Source: Metabacillus niabensis (GTDB taxonomy: Bacteria; Bacillota; Bacilli; Bacillales; Bacillaceae). Taken from it: 64,000 bases of DNA. Positions 44,593 to 55,152 of this stretch are shown one piece after another. The notes beneath the pieces were generated by a model. That model saw only the letters and a list, made by a program, of their open reading frames with translations, searched no databases and was not told the origin of the DNA. Within the stretch, counting starts at the first letter, position 1. Every line of letters starts with the position of its first letter. The translations under genes and the position numbers were made by a program. The stretch is from NCBI RefSeq assembly GCF_020524345.1, contig NZ_JAIVLH010000004.1:1-64000 (forward strand). Direction: 5' to 3'.

Positions 44593-44648
44593 TTAGATTG
44601 ATTATATCTAAATTATATATTGTTAACATCAATTATGGAAGATATAAT
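44593..44648 (+). promoter_or_regulatory. gltA promoter and GltC-type operator
   Basis: A SigA promoter for gltA reads TTGTTA (44620-44625), 17 bases, TATAAT (44643-44648). Just upstream is TTAGAT-N7-ATCTAA (44593-44611), a LysR-type interrupted palindrome at the expected activator position between divergent gltC and gltA. Confidence 0.65.
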
Positions 44649-44701
44649 GTAATTATCTGAAAATTATCGGGTGTAAGATTATCTAACGGGGGGAGATATA
44701 C

Positions 44702-47700
44702 ATGACTTACAATCAAATACCTAAAGCACAAGGTCTCTACCGTCCTGAATTTGAACATGATGCATGCGGTATCGGTTTATACGCTCATATTAAAGGCCAC
44801 GCTACACATGATATTGTAAAAAAAGGACTAAATATGCTTTGTCAACTAGATCACAGGGGTGGACAAGGCAGTGACCCATTGACAGGAGATGGCGCTGGTT
44901 TAATGGTGCAAATTCCTGATGCGTTCTTCAAAAAGGCTTGCAAGGAAATGACTCTTCCTGAAAAGGGCCGCTATGGTGTAGGAATGATGTTTTTCTCAAA
45001 TGACGATTCTGAACGCCAGCAAATTGAAGAGCAATTAAACAATTTTATAGAAGCTGAAGGTCAAACACTTTTAGGTTGGAGAGATGTACCAGTTAATGCA
45101 GAGGAAATTGGACCAGTTGCTAAAATGAGCTGTCCGGTTGTTCGCCAAGTATTTATTGGAGCAAATGAATCAATCCAAGACAATATTACGTTTGAACGTA
45201 AATTGTATGTTATCCGTAAACAAGCAGAAAATTGGGCTAGAGAACGTGAATTGCGTTTCTACTTTACTAGTCTTTCAAGCAGCACAATTGTATATAAAGG
45301 ACTTTTAACACCTGAACAAGTTGATGCGTTCTACTTGGATTTACAGGATGAGGATTTTGTTTCTGCATTTTCTCTTGTACATTCACGTTTTAGTACAAAT
45401 ACATTCCCGAGCTGGGAAAGAGCACATCCAAACCGCTATTTAATTCATAACGGTGAAATTAATACTCTCCGCGGTAATATGAACTGGATGAAAGCAAGAG
45501 AGCAACAGTTTGTATCAGAAGCATTCGGTGAAGATCTTGAGAAAGTACTTCCTATCCTTGATGCAGACGGTAGTGACTCTTCTATCCTAGATAACGCGTT
45601 TGAGTTTTTCGTTTTAGCAGGTCGGAAGCCGGCACACGCTGCGATGATGATGATTCCGGAACCTTGGACTGAGAATCCACATATGAGTCCTGAAAAAAGA
45701 GCTTTCTATGAATATCATAGCTGCTTAATGGAGCCATGGGATGGACCAACTGCTATTTCATTTACAAACGGTAAACAAATAGGTGCGATTCTTGACCGTA
45801 ACGGTCTTCGTCCAGCTCGTTATTATGTTACAAAAGATGATTACATCATTTTCTCTTCTGAAGTAGGCGTTATTGAAGTAGATGAAAAAGATGTTCTATA
45901 CAAAGATCGTTTAAGCCCAGGTAAAATGCTTCTAATTGATTTAGAAGAAGGGCGTATTATTTCAGACGAAGAGATTAAAGACGAAATGGCTAAAGAAGAG
46001 CCATATCAAGAATGGTTAAACGAGCAACTTATTAAGCTTGATGATCAATCAGATGTTTTAGAAGAAGTCGTAACTGATATTGCAGAGCGTCACCGTGCTT
46101 TTGGTTACACGTATGAAGATATTCAAAAATATTTACTTCCTATTATTACAGAAGGAAAAGATCCATTAGGATCAATGGGGAATGATACACCACTTGCAGT
46201 ATTATCAGATCGACCTCAATCATTATTTAATTATTTTAAGCAATTATTTGCACAAGTTACAAACCCGCCAATTGATGCAATTCGCGAGCAAATTGTAACA
46301 TCTACAATGACACTGCTAGGAACTGAAGGAAATATTCTGCATCCAACTAAAGAAAATGCACGTAGAATCCAGTTAGATTCGCCTGTACTTTCTAATGTCC
46401 AATTAGCACAATTACGCTTAAATCTAAATCCTGGATTTAAGAGCAAAACGATTCAATCGTTGTTTAGTGAAAATTTAGACGAGTCAATCCAAAAATTATG
46501 TGCTGAGGCAGATGAAGCAATCGACAACGGTATGAACATCCTGATTATTTCCGATCGCGGAATGAATTCAGATAATATTGCAATCCCTGCTTTATTAGCT
46601 GTTGGCGCACTTCATCAACACTTAATTCGTCAAGGTACGCGCACTAAAGCAAGCCTTGTTATTGAATCTGGTGAAGTAAGAGAAGTACATCACTTTGCAG
46701 CTTTAATTGGATATGGGGTAGATGCAATTAACCCTTACCTTGCGTTTGCAACTTACAAAGAGGCAGTTTTAGATGGCAGCTTATCTTATAGCTATGAAGA
46801 GGTTGTTGCGAAGTATATCAAAGGTGTTACTGAAGGTGTCGTTAAAGTAATGTCTAAGATGGGAATCTCAACTGTTCAAAGTTATCGAGGAGCACAAATT
46901 TTTGAGGCTGTTGGTATTGGTCAAGATGTGATTGACCGTTTCTTTACTGGAACAGCATCACAACTTGGCGGTATTAATCTTGACATAATTGCAAAAGAAG
47001 CAGTATTACGTCATCAAGATGCGTATTCTGAGAAAGTTGACAAGGTTTTGGATTCAGGAAGTGATTTCCAATGGAGAAAAAATGGAGAGCACCATGCATT
47101 CAATCCTTCAACAATTCACACATTACAATGGGCTTGTCGTAAAAATGATTATAGTCTATTTAAAAAATATTCAGATGCTGCGAATGAAGAAAGAATTGGA
47201 TTCTTACGTAATCTATTCTCATTCAATGGTAAAAGACCATCCATTTCAATTGATGAAGTTGAATCAGTAGATTCAATCGTAAAACGTTTTAAAACTGGTG
47301 CAATGTCATTTGGTTCATTAAGCAAGGAAGCACATGAAACATTAGCAATTGCGATGAATCGTCTTGGTGGTAAAAGCAACAGTGGTGAAGGTGGAGAAGA
47401 TTCAAACAGATTCATTGCTGATGAAAATGGCGATTTACGTCGAAGTGCAGTAAAACAAATCGCATCTGGTCGTTTCGGTGTAAAAAGTCACTATCTAGTA
47501 AATGCAGATGAGCTTCAAATAAAAATGGCTCAAGGTGCTAAGCCTGGTGAAGGTGGTCAGTTACCTGGAAATAAAGTCTATCCATGGGTTGCAGATGTTC
47601 GTGGTTCAACACCTGGTGTAGGATTAATTTCACCTCCTCCTCATCATGATATTTATTCTATTGAGGATTTAGCACAACTTATCCACGATTTGAAAAACTC

Positions 47701-49267
47701 TAACCGTGATGCACGTATTAGTGTTAAGTTAGTTGCCAAAGCTGGAGTTGGGACAATTGCTGCAGGTGTTGCAAAAGGGGCAGCGGATGTCATTGTTATT
47801 AGCGGTTATGATGGCGGTACAGGTGCTTCACCGAAAACGAGTATTAAGCACACAGGGTTACCTTGGGAGCTTGGCTTGGCCGAAGCACATCAAACCTTGA
47901 TGCTAAACGGTCTTCGTGATCGTGTTGTATTAGAAACAGACGGTAAATTAATGACAGGCCGTGATGTAGCATTAGCTGCTATCCTTGGGGCTGAAGAATA
48001 TGGCTTTGCAACAGCTCCTCTAGTTGTAATGGGTTGTATTATGATGCGTGTATGTCATCTGGATACATGTCCTGTTGGAGTAGCTACACAAAATCCAGAG
48101 CTTCGTGACAAATTTACTGGGGATCCGGATCATATTGTTAACTACATGCGTTTTGTTGCTCAAGAGGTTCGCGAAATCATGGCAGAACTTGGCTTCAGAA
48201 CGATGGAAGAAATGGTCGGCAGCACAGATGTACTTGAAGTTAGTGAACGTGCAAAAGCTCACTGGAAAGCTAAAAATTTGGATTTATCAACACTTCTATT
48301 CCAACCGGAAGGTGCACGTACAGCCAGAATCAAACAAAATCATAAAATTGATCAGTCTTTAGATATGGTTGAAATCCTACCAAAAGTTGAAAAAGCAATT
48401 GAAGCAGGTACACCTATTGATGCTTCATTTAACATTAAGAACATCAACCGTGTGGCTGGAACAATCGTTGGTAGTGAGATTTCTAAACGATACGGTGAAG
48501 AGGGATTACCGGAAGATACAATCACATTACGCTTTACAGGATCGGCAGGTCAAAGTTTCGGAGCATTCGTTCCAAAAGGTGTCACTATGCACTTAACTGG
48601 TGATGCAAATGACTACATCGGTAAAGGACTTTCAGGCGGTAAAATTATCGTTAAACCTTCAGTTGATTCAAGCATTGTTGCTGCTGACAATGTAATTATC
48701 GGAAATGTTCCATTCTATGGTGCGACAAGTGGTGAAGCATATATCAATGGTCGTGCGGGGGAACGTTTCGGTGTTCGTAACAGTGGAGTAAATGTAGTCG
48801 TTGAAGGTGTGGGAGATCACGGGTGTGAGTATATGACAGGTGGCCGTGTTGTGATCCTCGGTGAAGTCGGCAAAAACTTTGGTGCAGGTATGTCAGGCGG
48901 TATTGCATACGTACTTGCTGATAATAAGGAAGAATTTAAAGCAATTAGTAATGATGAAATGATTGAGTTTGAAAGTTTAGCAGATGAAAAGGAAATAGAA
49001 TTCCTAAACGAAATGGTTCAAAATCATTTCCATTATACTAACAGTCCAAAAGCTCGATTTGTATTAGACAACTGGAACGAAATACTTCCGAAGTTTGTTA
49101 AAGTAATTCCAAAGGACTACAAGCGTATGATGAATCGTATTGCTGAGCAAATGGAAGCTGGTTTAACGAATGAAGAAGCGATCATGAGTGCGTTTGAAGC
49201 AAATGCAAAATCTGAAAAAAAAGGTTCAGTGGCAAAGCTGTCACGTTCCAAAGCAGTAGTACAGTAG
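44702..49267 (+). CDS. gltA: Glutamate synthase, large subunit
   Basis: A 1521-residue NADPH-dependent glutamate synthase alpha subunit, which makes two glutamates from glutamine and 2-oxoglutarate. The N-terminal glutaminase nucleophile is Cys22 (FEHDACGIGLYAH), exposed after propeptide removal. The central domain, the FMN-binding synthase domain with GGKSNSGEGGED, YDGGTGASPKTSIKH and the 3Fe-4S cysteine stretch CIMMRVCHLDTCPVG, and the C-terminal GXGXG beta-helix (GGRVVILGEVGKNFGAGMSGG) follow in order. Length matches B. subtilis GltA (1520). Preceded by GGGGGGAG. The small subunit follows after 15 bases. Confidence 0.98.
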   Translation: MTYNQIPKAQGLYRPEFEHDACGIGLYAHIKGHATHDIVKKGLNMLCQLDHRGGQGSDPLTGDGAGLMVQIPDAFFKKACKEMTLPEKGRYGVGMMFFSNDDSERQQIEEQLNNFIEAEGQTLLGWRDVPVNAEEIGPVAKMSCPVVRQVFIGANESIQDNITFERKLYVIRKQAENWARERELRFYFTSLSSSTIVYKGLLTPEQVDAFYLDLQDEDFVSAFSLVHSRFSTNTFPSWERAHPNRYLIHNGEINTLRGNMNWMKAREQQFVSEAFGEDLEKVLPILDADGSDSSILDNAFEFFVLAGRKPAHAAMMMIPEPWTENPHMSPEKRAFYEYHSCLMEPWDGPTAISFTNGKQIGAILDRNGLRPARYYVTKDDYIIFSSEVGVIEVDEKDVLYKDRLSPGKMLLIDLEEGRIISDEEIKDEMAKEEPYQEWLNEQLIKLDDQSDVLEEVVTDIAERHRAFGYTYEDIQKYLLPIITEGKDPLGSMGNDTPLAVLSDRPQSLFNYFKQLFAQVTNPPIDAIREQIVTSTMTLLGTEGNILHPTKENARRIQLDSPVLSNVQLAQLRLNLNPGFKSKTIQSLFSENLDESIQKLCAEADEAIDNGMNILIISDRGMNSDNIAIPALLAVGALHQHLIRQGTRTKASLVIESGEVREVHHFAALIGYGVDAINPYLAFATYKEAVLDGSLSYSYEEVVAKYIKGVTEGVVKVMSKMGISTVQSYRGAQIFEAVGIGQDVIDRFFTGTASQLGGINLDIIAKEAVLRHQDAYSEKVDKVLDSGSDFQWRKNGEHHAFNPSTIHTLQWACRKNDYSLFKKYSDAANEERIGFLRNLFSFNGKRPSISIDEVESVDSIVKRFKTGAMSFGSLSKEAHETLAIAMNRLGGKSNSGEGGEDSNRFIADENGDLRRSAVKQIASGRFGVKSHYLVNADELQIKMAQGAKPGEGGQLPGNKVYPWVADVRGSTPGVGLISPPPHHDIYSIEDLAQLIHDLKNSNRDARISVKLVAKAGVGTIAAGVAKGAADVIVISGYDGGTGASPKTSIKHTGLPWELGLAEAHQTLMLNGLRDRVVLETDGKLMTGRDVALAAILGAEEYGFATAPLVVMGCIMMRVCHLDTCPVGVATQNPELRDKFTGDPDHIVNYMRFVAQEVREIMAELGFRTMEEMVGSTDVLEVSERAKAHWKAKNLDLSTLLFQPEGARTARIKQNHKIDQSLDMVEILPKVEKAIEAGTPIDASFNIKNINRVAGTIVGSEISKRYGEEGLPEDTITLRFTGSAGQSFGAFVPKGVTMHLTGDANDYIGKGLSGGKIIVKPSVDSSIVAADNVIIGNVPFYGATSGEAYINGRAGERFGVRNSGVNVVVEGVGDHGCEYMTGGRVVILGEVGKNFGAGMSGGIAYVLADNKEEFKAISNDEMIEFESLADEKEIEFLNEMVQNHFHYTNSPKARFVLDNWNEILPKFVKVIPKDYKRMMNRIAEQMEAGLTNEEAIMSAFEANAKSEKKGSVAKLSRSKAVVQ

Positions 49268-49282
49268 AAAGGGGAGAGGAAG

Positions 49283-50767
49283 ATGGGGAAAGCAACAGGA
49301 TTTTTGGAGTTTAAACGTGAAGAGGCAGCAGAACGTGATCCTCTCAAGCGTTTAGATGACTGGAAAGAGTATTCAGCTCCTTTCTCTGAGGAAAAGTTAA
49401 GCAGACAAGGAGCGCGCTGTATGGATTGCGCGACTCCTTTCTGTCATATTGGAACTGAGATTAATGGTTTCACGTCAGGATGTCCAATTCATAACTTGAT
49501 TCCTGAGTGGAATGACTTAGTCTATCGTGGTAGATGGAAGGAAGCACTTGAACGCTTACTAAAAACGAATAACTTTCCGGAATTCACTGGAAGGGTTTGC
49601 CCGGCACCTTGTGAGGGTTCTTGTAATGTAGCCATTTCTGACCCGGCTGTTACAATTAAAAATATTGAAAAAGCCATTATTGACAAAGGCTTTGAAAATG
49701 GTTGGATTACACCGCGCATTCCCGAGAAACGCACGGGTAAAAAGGTTGCAATTGTTGGCTCTGGTCCTGCTGGTTTAGCTGCAGCAGATCAACTTAACCA
49801 AGCAGGTCATACAGTGACTGTTTATGAACGTGCAGACCGTGCAGGCGGATTATTAACATATGGTATTCCTAATATGAAGCTTGATAAAGGCATTGTAGAA
49901 CGTCGAGTAAACCTGCTGACTCAAGAAGGTATAACATTTATTACAAATACAGAAGTTGGAAAAGACATTACAGCAGATGAATTGCGTGCTAAACACGATG
50001 CTGTGATCCTATGTGTAGGTGCTCAGAAGCAGCGTGATTTACGTATAGAAGGACGCGAAGCAAACGGAGTTCACTTTGCAATGGATTATCTAACAGATGT
50101 AACAAAAAGCTATCTAAATACAAATTTTGAAGATAATCAATTTATTAATGCAGAAGGCAAAGATGTGATTGTTATCGGTGGTGGAGATACAGGTGCTGAC
50201 TGTGTAGCAACCGCACTTCGCCAAAATTGTAATAGTGTTGTTCAATTTGGTAAACACCCTAAATTGCCAATGTCCCGAACAGTTGAAAATATGTGGCCGG
50301 AGGCTCCACATGTCTTTACAATGGAATACGCGTATGAGGAAGCAGAAGCTAAGTTTGGTGAGGATCCGCGTCAATACTGTATCCAAACAACAAAGCTCAT
50401 TTCGGATGAAAAAGGAAACCTAAAAGAACTTCACACAATTCAAATGGAAAAACTAAAAGATGAACAAGGCTTATATTACTTCAAAGAAGTCCCGGGTTCT
50501 GAAAAAGTATGGCCTGCTCAACTAGTATTTATAGCGATTGGATTTGAAGGTTCAGAACAACCAGTATTAAAGCAGTTTAATGTTGACCAAACTGCACGCA
50601 ATGTTGTTGCTGCTAAATACGGAGATTTCCGTACAAACATTGATGGTGTTTTCGCAGCAGGCGATGCTCGTCGTGGTCAAAGTTTGATTGTCTGGGCGAT
50701 CAATGAAGGTAGAGAAGCTGCGCGTGAAGTAGATCGTTATTTAATGGGAAGCACTGTTTTAGCATAA
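49283..50767 (+). CDS. gltB: Glutamate synthase, small subunit
   Basis: A 494-residue beta subunit that passes electrons from NADPH to GltA. N-terminal Fe-S cysteines are CMDCATPFCH, GCPIHN and CPAPCEGSCN; the FAD Rossmann motif is AIVGSGPAGLAAADQL; the NADPH motif is VIVIGGGDTGADCVATAL; the C-terminal FAD motif is GVFAAGDARRGQSL. AAGGGGAGAGG precedes the ATG. It completes the gltAB operon. Confidence 0.97.
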   Translation: MGKATGFLEFKREEAAERDPLKRLDDWKEYSAPFSEEKLSRQGARCMDCATPFCHIGTEINGFTSGCPIHNLIPEWNDLVYRGRWKEALERLLKTNNFPEFTGRVCPAPCEGSCNVAISDPAVTIKNIEKAIIDKGFENGWITPRIPEKRTGKKVAIVGSGPAGLAAADQLNQAGHTVTVYERADRAGGLLTYGIPNMKLDKGIVERRVNLLTQEGITFITNTEVGKDITADELRAKHDAVILCVGAQKQRDLRIEGREANGVHFAMDYLTDVTKSYLNTNFEDNQFINAEGKDVIVIGGGDTGADCVATALRQNCNSVVQFGKHPKLPMSRTVENMWPEAPHVFTMEYAYEEAEAKFGEDPRQYCIQTTKLISDEKGNLKELHTIQMEKLKDEQGLYYFKEVPGSEKVWPAQLVFIAIGFEGSEQPVLKQFNVDQTARNVVAAKYGDFRTNIDGVFAAGDARRGQSLIVWAINEGREAAREVDRYLMGSTVLA

Positions 50768-50776
50768 TATTTTTCC

Positions 50777-50812
50777 AAGGATCAAGGCATTTAGTTGCTT
50801 TGATCCTTTTTC
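50777..50812 (+). terminator. Terminator of gltAB
   Basis: AAGGATCAAGGCA (50777-50789) pairs, with one mismatch, with TGCTTTGATCCTT (50796-50808), followed by T's. Confidence 0.85.
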
Positions 50813-50947
50813 ATTTGATTCAAAAAACGTCTAAGTCTTAGCAATAATTCCTATTGGACGACATAGTACATTTTTAGTAGAATTAACTTTTGGAATGAAA
50901 TAATAGTGCAGGTGACTAAGGTTTAACCAATCACTAAGGAGAAATTT

Positions 50948-52591
50948 ATGGTTAATAAATATAAAATTCTAGTATATTATGTGCTTTTCAGTTCGGTATG
51001 GATTCTTGCTACAGACAATCTTTTGGTCCTGTTCAATATTCCTAAAGGGACCTTATTAATATTTCATAATATTAAAGGTTTCTTGTTTGTCCTTTTAACC
51101 AGCATCTTCATTTTTTATTTAGTGTTAAAAAGAGAAGCATATAAAAATGAGAAGCGAGAAAAAGACAAATTAAGTATTTTAATTAATTCGATGGTTGATT
51201 TTGTTAATTTTAAGGATGGAGAAGGTCGATGGACAAAAGCAAATGATTTTGCACTTGAATTATTTCAATTAGAAGATGTGGATTATGTTGGGAAAAAAGA
51301 CTCAGAACTAGCTGAATATACTGAGTTTTATGCTGAAGCATTAAAATATTGTGAAACATCTGATGAGCAGGCATGGTTAATTGGAACAAAAAGCAGATGT
51401 ATTGAAGAAATACCAATGCCAGATGGTAGTATAAAGACCTTTGATACCATAAAAATCCCGCTCTTTCATGAAGATGGATCACGTAAAGAATTAGTAGTGA
51501 TGGGTAGAGATGTAACAGAAAAGGTTTTAGCTGAGAAAAAGTTAGCAGAAAGTGAACAAAGATATAAATCTCTTTTTGATTTTAATCCGGAGTTAGTGTA
51601 TATGATTGACTTAGAAGGAAGGCTTACAGAGGTAAATGAACATTTTTACCGCTTTACAGGATTTACAAAAGAAGAAATTGTGAATAAAACGGTTTTACCG
51701 ATAATATCCAAAAGAGACCGTTGGAAAATTTACAAGTCGTACAAACAAATTATTCACCATAATCAATCGTTTACAAATGAAGAGATTGAAATTGTAATGA
51801 AAGATCATACAACAAAAATATTGAGATGCACATCAGTGCCAATGATTATTAACGAAAGAACAGTCGGGATCATTGGATATGCAGTAGACATTTCAAAAGA
51901 AAAAGAAACAGAAAGGTTGCTTCGAAAAACAGAGAAATTATCCGTTGTAGGTGAGCTTGCAGCTAGCGTAGCTCACGAAATTCGAAATCCTTTAACATCA
52001 TTAAAAGGTTTTGTACAGATGCTTCAGAGTAGTAATAAAGAGAATGATTTTTACTACCGTATCATGCTTGATGAACTTGAAAGAATGAATATTATCTCAA
52101 GTGAATTATTAGTACTTGCAAAACCTCAAAAAATTCAATTTCAAAAAAAGGACATTAATAATTTGTTAATGGATGTAAAGTCCTTACTAGAATCAGAAGC
52201 AAATTTATATGGAGTGACATTGCATATTCAAATAAATAAAAACCTTCCAATTATTGATTGTGAACCAAATCAATTAAAACAACTTTTTATTAATATTATG
52301 AAAAACTCTATTGAAGCTTCGTCAAAAAATGTATTTGTTTCACTCGAGATGATGGATGTAAAAACTGTAAAGGTTACGTTTAAAGATGACGGAATTGGAA
52401 TTGATGAGGACCGACTAAAACATTTAGGTGAGCCATTTTATTCAATGAAGGAAAAAGGAACAGGACTTGGTTTAACTGTAAGTTATCGTATAGTTGAATT
52501 CCATAAAGGAAAAATATCTTTTATTAGTTCTAGAAATAAAGGGACTGAAGTTGAACTTCTTTTACCTATTCATAAAAGCACAATGCCCTAA
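50948..52591 (+). CDS. PAS-domain sensor histidine kinase, sporulation-kinase type
   Basis: A 547-residue membrane histidine kinase. Two N-terminal membrane helices (about 8-30 and 40-62) lead into two PAS domains (about 75-195 and 205-320). The HisKA dimerisation domain carries the phospho-acceptor His in SVAHEIRNPLTSLKGF, and the HATPase domain has N box NIMKNSIEA, G1 DDGIGID and G2 GTGLGLTVSYRIV. The lack of an adjacent response regulator and the layout resemble the sporulation kinases KinA-KinE, which phosphorylate Spo0F. The specific kinase cannot be assigned. AAGGAG precedes the ATG. Confidence 0.85.
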   Translation: MVNKYKILVYYVLFSSVWILATDNLLVLFNIPKGTLLIFHNIKGFLFVLLTSIFIFYLVLKREAYKNEKREKDKLSILINSMVDFVNFKDGEGRWTKANDFALELFQLEDVDYVGKKDSELAEYTEFYAEALKYCETSDEQAWLIGTKSRCIEEIPMPDGSIKTFDTIKIPLFHEDGSRKELVVMGRDVTEKVLAEKKLAESEQRYKSLFDFNPELVYMIDLEGRLTEVNEHFYRFTGFTKEEIVNKTVLPIISKRDRWKIYKSYKQIIHHNQSFTNEEIEIVMKDHTTKILRCTSVPMIINERTVGIIGYAVDISKEKETERLLRKTEKLSVVGELAASVAHEIRNPLTSLKGFVQMLQSSNKENDFYYRIMLDELERMNIISSELLVLAKPQKIQFQKKDINNLLMDVKSLLESEANLYGVTLHIQINKNLPIIDCEPNQLKQLFINIMKNSIEASSKNVFVSLEMMDVKTVKVTFKDDGIGIDEDRLKHLGEPFYSMKEKGTGLGLTVSYRIVEFHKGKISFISSRNKGTEVELLLPIHKSTMP

Positions 52592-52611
52592 GACTTCTTC
52601 TTAGGGTTTTT
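52586..52611 (+). terminator. Terminator of the histidine kinase gene
   Basis: CCCTAAG (52586-52592) pairs with CTTAGGG (52600-52606), followed by five T. Confidence 0.85.
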
Positions 52612-52760
52612 ATTTAGGATAAAAGGTATATAAAAAACGTGTTGTAGCTGTTCTTTTACCTGCCATTTAGTACATTGTTTATTATTCACTATCTAGTTGT
52701 CATCACATCTTTTTCTAATTCCCGTATATTGGAAAGAGAACCTGAAAAGGAGCTGTTACT

Positions 52761-53165
52761 ATGCTGCCAATATACTATTGTCCAATATGTTTTCCTATAC
52801 CTCATGATAATGGTTTAAGAATAGTCGGTACAGTACAAGACTATTGCATGTCATTCCCTCCTAACAGACAATTTCCTGAAGTAGACCCGACACTTTTTGA
52901 ACAATCAGCTAAATCTATGCAAGTGTTAATGAAAGAGGCAAGTTTAGTGTTAAACAAACTTGCTCAATCAAAAAATTTTGCTTCTAAGGTGATGTATGCG
53001 GCACAACAGTCAAATATGAACGAAGTTAATAAACTAATAAAATCAACTGGAATTAAATCGAAAGTAAAAACCTCCTTTAATCCAGATGGAATACATTTGA
53101 ACCTTACATCTTCAATTGGAGGAGCAGAATGCTGTCAATTGACGGTCTCATTGCGGTGGCTTTAG
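52761..53165 (+). CDS. Conserved small protein, N-terminal CxxC
   Basis: A 134-residue soluble protein beginning LPIYYCPICFPIPHD with one CxxC. The middle is helical (SMQVLMKEASLVLNKLAQS, YAAQQSNMNEVNKLIKSTGI) and the end is a beta strand pair (GIHLNLTSSIGGAECCQLTVSLRW). I recall proteins with the same ending in other Bacillaceae but no function. AAAGGAG precedes the ATG. Confidence 0.7.
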   Translation: MLPIYYCPICFPIPHDNGLRIVGTVQDYCMSFPPNRQFPEVDPTLFEQSAKSMQVLMKEASLVLNKLAQSKNFASKVMYAAQQSNMNEVNKLIKSTGIKSKVKTSFNPDGIHLNLTSSIGGAECCQLTVSLRWL

Positions 53166-53253
53166 GTATTTGGGTGAAAAAATAAACAAAATAAGCATAA
53201 CGTGAATGGATGGTTAAATAATAACTATCATCAAGTCTAAAGGAGAAATAAAA

Positions 53254-55152
53254 TTGAGAAAACGATCCATCATACTATCCATTCTTTTTATGTGCTTGAT
53301 TGTGCCAATTGCTTATTTTACAGTGGTAGGAATTGAATATGCATATGTACCTCCAGACTCAAATGTAAATAAGAAAGAGAGCAATTCATTTAAAGGAATT
53401 CGCCAGATGTCAAGTAATGTACAGGAAGAACCTGATCATGAATTTATTCAAACAGGCAGAAAGCTTTTTTATGAAGAGACATTTGGAAATGAAGTGTTTT
53501 TTACTGATGTTATGGGAATGTTTGACGGTGCGTTGACACTTCCTAATGTAGCGGCGGCAATCATTAAATTAAACGGACAGGGTACAGATAATCTTCAAGT
53601 AAAAGCAGCTAAATCGGTAACAGTCGGTGATATAAAAATAAATAAAGGTGATTTAATTGATACAGGTCTTGATGTACCTAAGGGTGCATTAATCCCTCTA
53701 GGAGTGAAGGTTAGGTATGAGGAGGGAAAGGTAAGAGCGGGTATTAGTTGTGCGGTTTGTCACTCTTCATTAGATGATCAAAAAGAGGTAGTTCATGGAA
53801 TACCGAATACAGATTTAAATATAGGATTACTCGTGGCATTAGCTACAAATTCTGCTTCGTATTTTACACATACTGAAATGAAAAATATACAAGACTTTAT
53901 AACCTTAACAGATCGTACTGTTAAAAGTACAGAAGGGGAGGAACTCGATTTACCAGACATTCAAATTCTTGAGAAATATGTTGATCAAGAAGTAATGAAA
54001 TGGCCCCGAGGTGGAAATGACACAACAATTGATCTTATTAATAATCCGGTACAAACTCCTGACGTCTTTACATTAGGTGACCATCCGTATGGATGGAGTG
54101 GACAAGGACAATTAGGCCCTTTTAAGGGACTAAGCGCAATTATTAATAACGCACATGCTCAAAATATGGACGCAGTTTCCCAAATGGCGATTAGTAAAGA
54201 AGTATTAGGTATTGATAAAGAATTATATGTGGCAATATTACTTCAAAATGCTGCAGATAAAAGGTATAGATTTGACCCTGAAAGCGGAGAAAGTCCGACG
54301 GATTTTTTAGCAAATGCAGATCCTACCCCGAATGCAGATGGAGTATTAGAGTTAATTGAGTCTCCCTCTTATCCTAAAGTATCATTTTTATCAAGTGTAG
54401 GTTTATTTGCAAGTTCTGATGGATATCGGGCGTGGGAGCAATTAAATTCGATGTCTGCCTTTATGAATTCTTTAAAACCGCCGAAAACAGCAATAAATAC
54501 AGATGATAAAATACTAATTGACGGGAAATCAGTTTTTAACCGAGCTGGTTGCATCACGTGTCATGCAGGTCAGTATTTAACAAATAATCAATTAATGTCT
54601 CCAAAGGAGATTGGAACAGAAAGTTCAAGAGCTAAAGCACTTAATAACACGGAAAAATTTTTCTCTAACCCGGGTGGCCTATATGACCCTGAAACACCTG
54701 TTCCTCTACCTGAAAAACCGATTATCAAAGAACTAACTTTAACAGCTGAACAAGAAAAACAATTAAAAAGAAGTTGGGGGCATAATGGTTCAGATGGAGT
54801 ATACAAAGTTCCAAGTCTTGTTGGACTATACTGGAGTGCACCATATTTGCATGACGGAGGAGTTGCAGTAGGTCAAAATCTAAATGAAGAAATTGGAGTA
54901 AATGAAACTTTATATAAAGGAAAGAAAGCAGATCCAATAAACAGTCTATTAGCGTTAATTGATTCCGAATTGAGACAAAAAGTAGTAAAAGAAAATGCGG
55001 AAAACGAAAAATTAAATACAGCACATGTAAGTGGAACAGGTCATGAATTTTGGGTGGATCATACTACTGGTTTTACAAAAGAAGAACAGCAGGCTCTCAT
55101 TATGTATTTATTAACAGTAACTGATCAAAACGATGGGAGTAAGAATAAATGA
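53254..55152 (+). CDS. Membrane-anchored di-haem cytochrome c
   Basis: A 632-residue protein with one N-terminal membrane anchor (about 6-28, uncleaved since it lacks a lipobox) and an extracytoplasmic part with two c-type haem sites: CAVCH (166-170) and CITCH (433-437). Distal Met or His ligands cannot be assigned by eye. The layout recalls the di-haem cytochrome c peroxidase/MauG/RoxA-like group, but with longer domains. The Zn-alcohol dehydrogenase gene overlaps its stop by four bases (ATGA), so the two are co-translated. A role in passing electrons from a substrate oxidation to the respiratory chain, or as peroxidase, is inference. Confidence 0.8.
   Translation: MRKRSIILSILFMCLIVPIAYFTVVGIEYAYVPPDSNVNKKESNSFKGIRQMSSNVQEEPDHEFIQTGRKLFYEETFGNEVFFTDVMGMFDGALTLPNVAAAIIKLNGQGTDNLQVKAAKSVTVGDIKINKGDLIDTGLDVPKGALIPLGVKVRYEEGKVRAGISCAVCHSSLDDQKEVVHGIPNTDLNIGLLVALATNSASYFTHTEMKNIQDFITLTDRTVKSTEGEELDLPDIQILEKYVDQEVMKWPRGGNDTTIDLINNPVQTPDVFTLGDHPYGWSGQGQLGPFKGLSAIINNAHAQNMDAVSQMAISKEVLGIDKELYVAILLQNAADKRYRFDPESGESPTDFLANADPTPNADGVLELIESPSYPKVSFLSSVGLFASSDGYRAWEQLNSMSAFMNSLKPPKTAINTDDKILIDGKSVFNRAGCITCHAGQYLTNNQLMSPKEIGTESSRAKALNNTEKFFSNPGGLYDPETPVPLPEKPIIKELTLTAEQEKQLKRSWGHNGSDGVYKVPSLVGLYWSAPYLHDGGVAVGQNLNEEIGVNETLYKGKKADPINSLLALIDSELRQKVVKENAENEKLNTAHVSGTGHEFWVDHTTGFTKEEQQALIMYLLTVTDQNDGSKNK

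Noticed and set aside
46231-46446. Open frame on the minus strand inside gltA, and several others there (47149-47415, 48020-48262)
   Set aside because: Shadows of the conserved gltA reading frame; no ribosome binding sites and no protein-like features.
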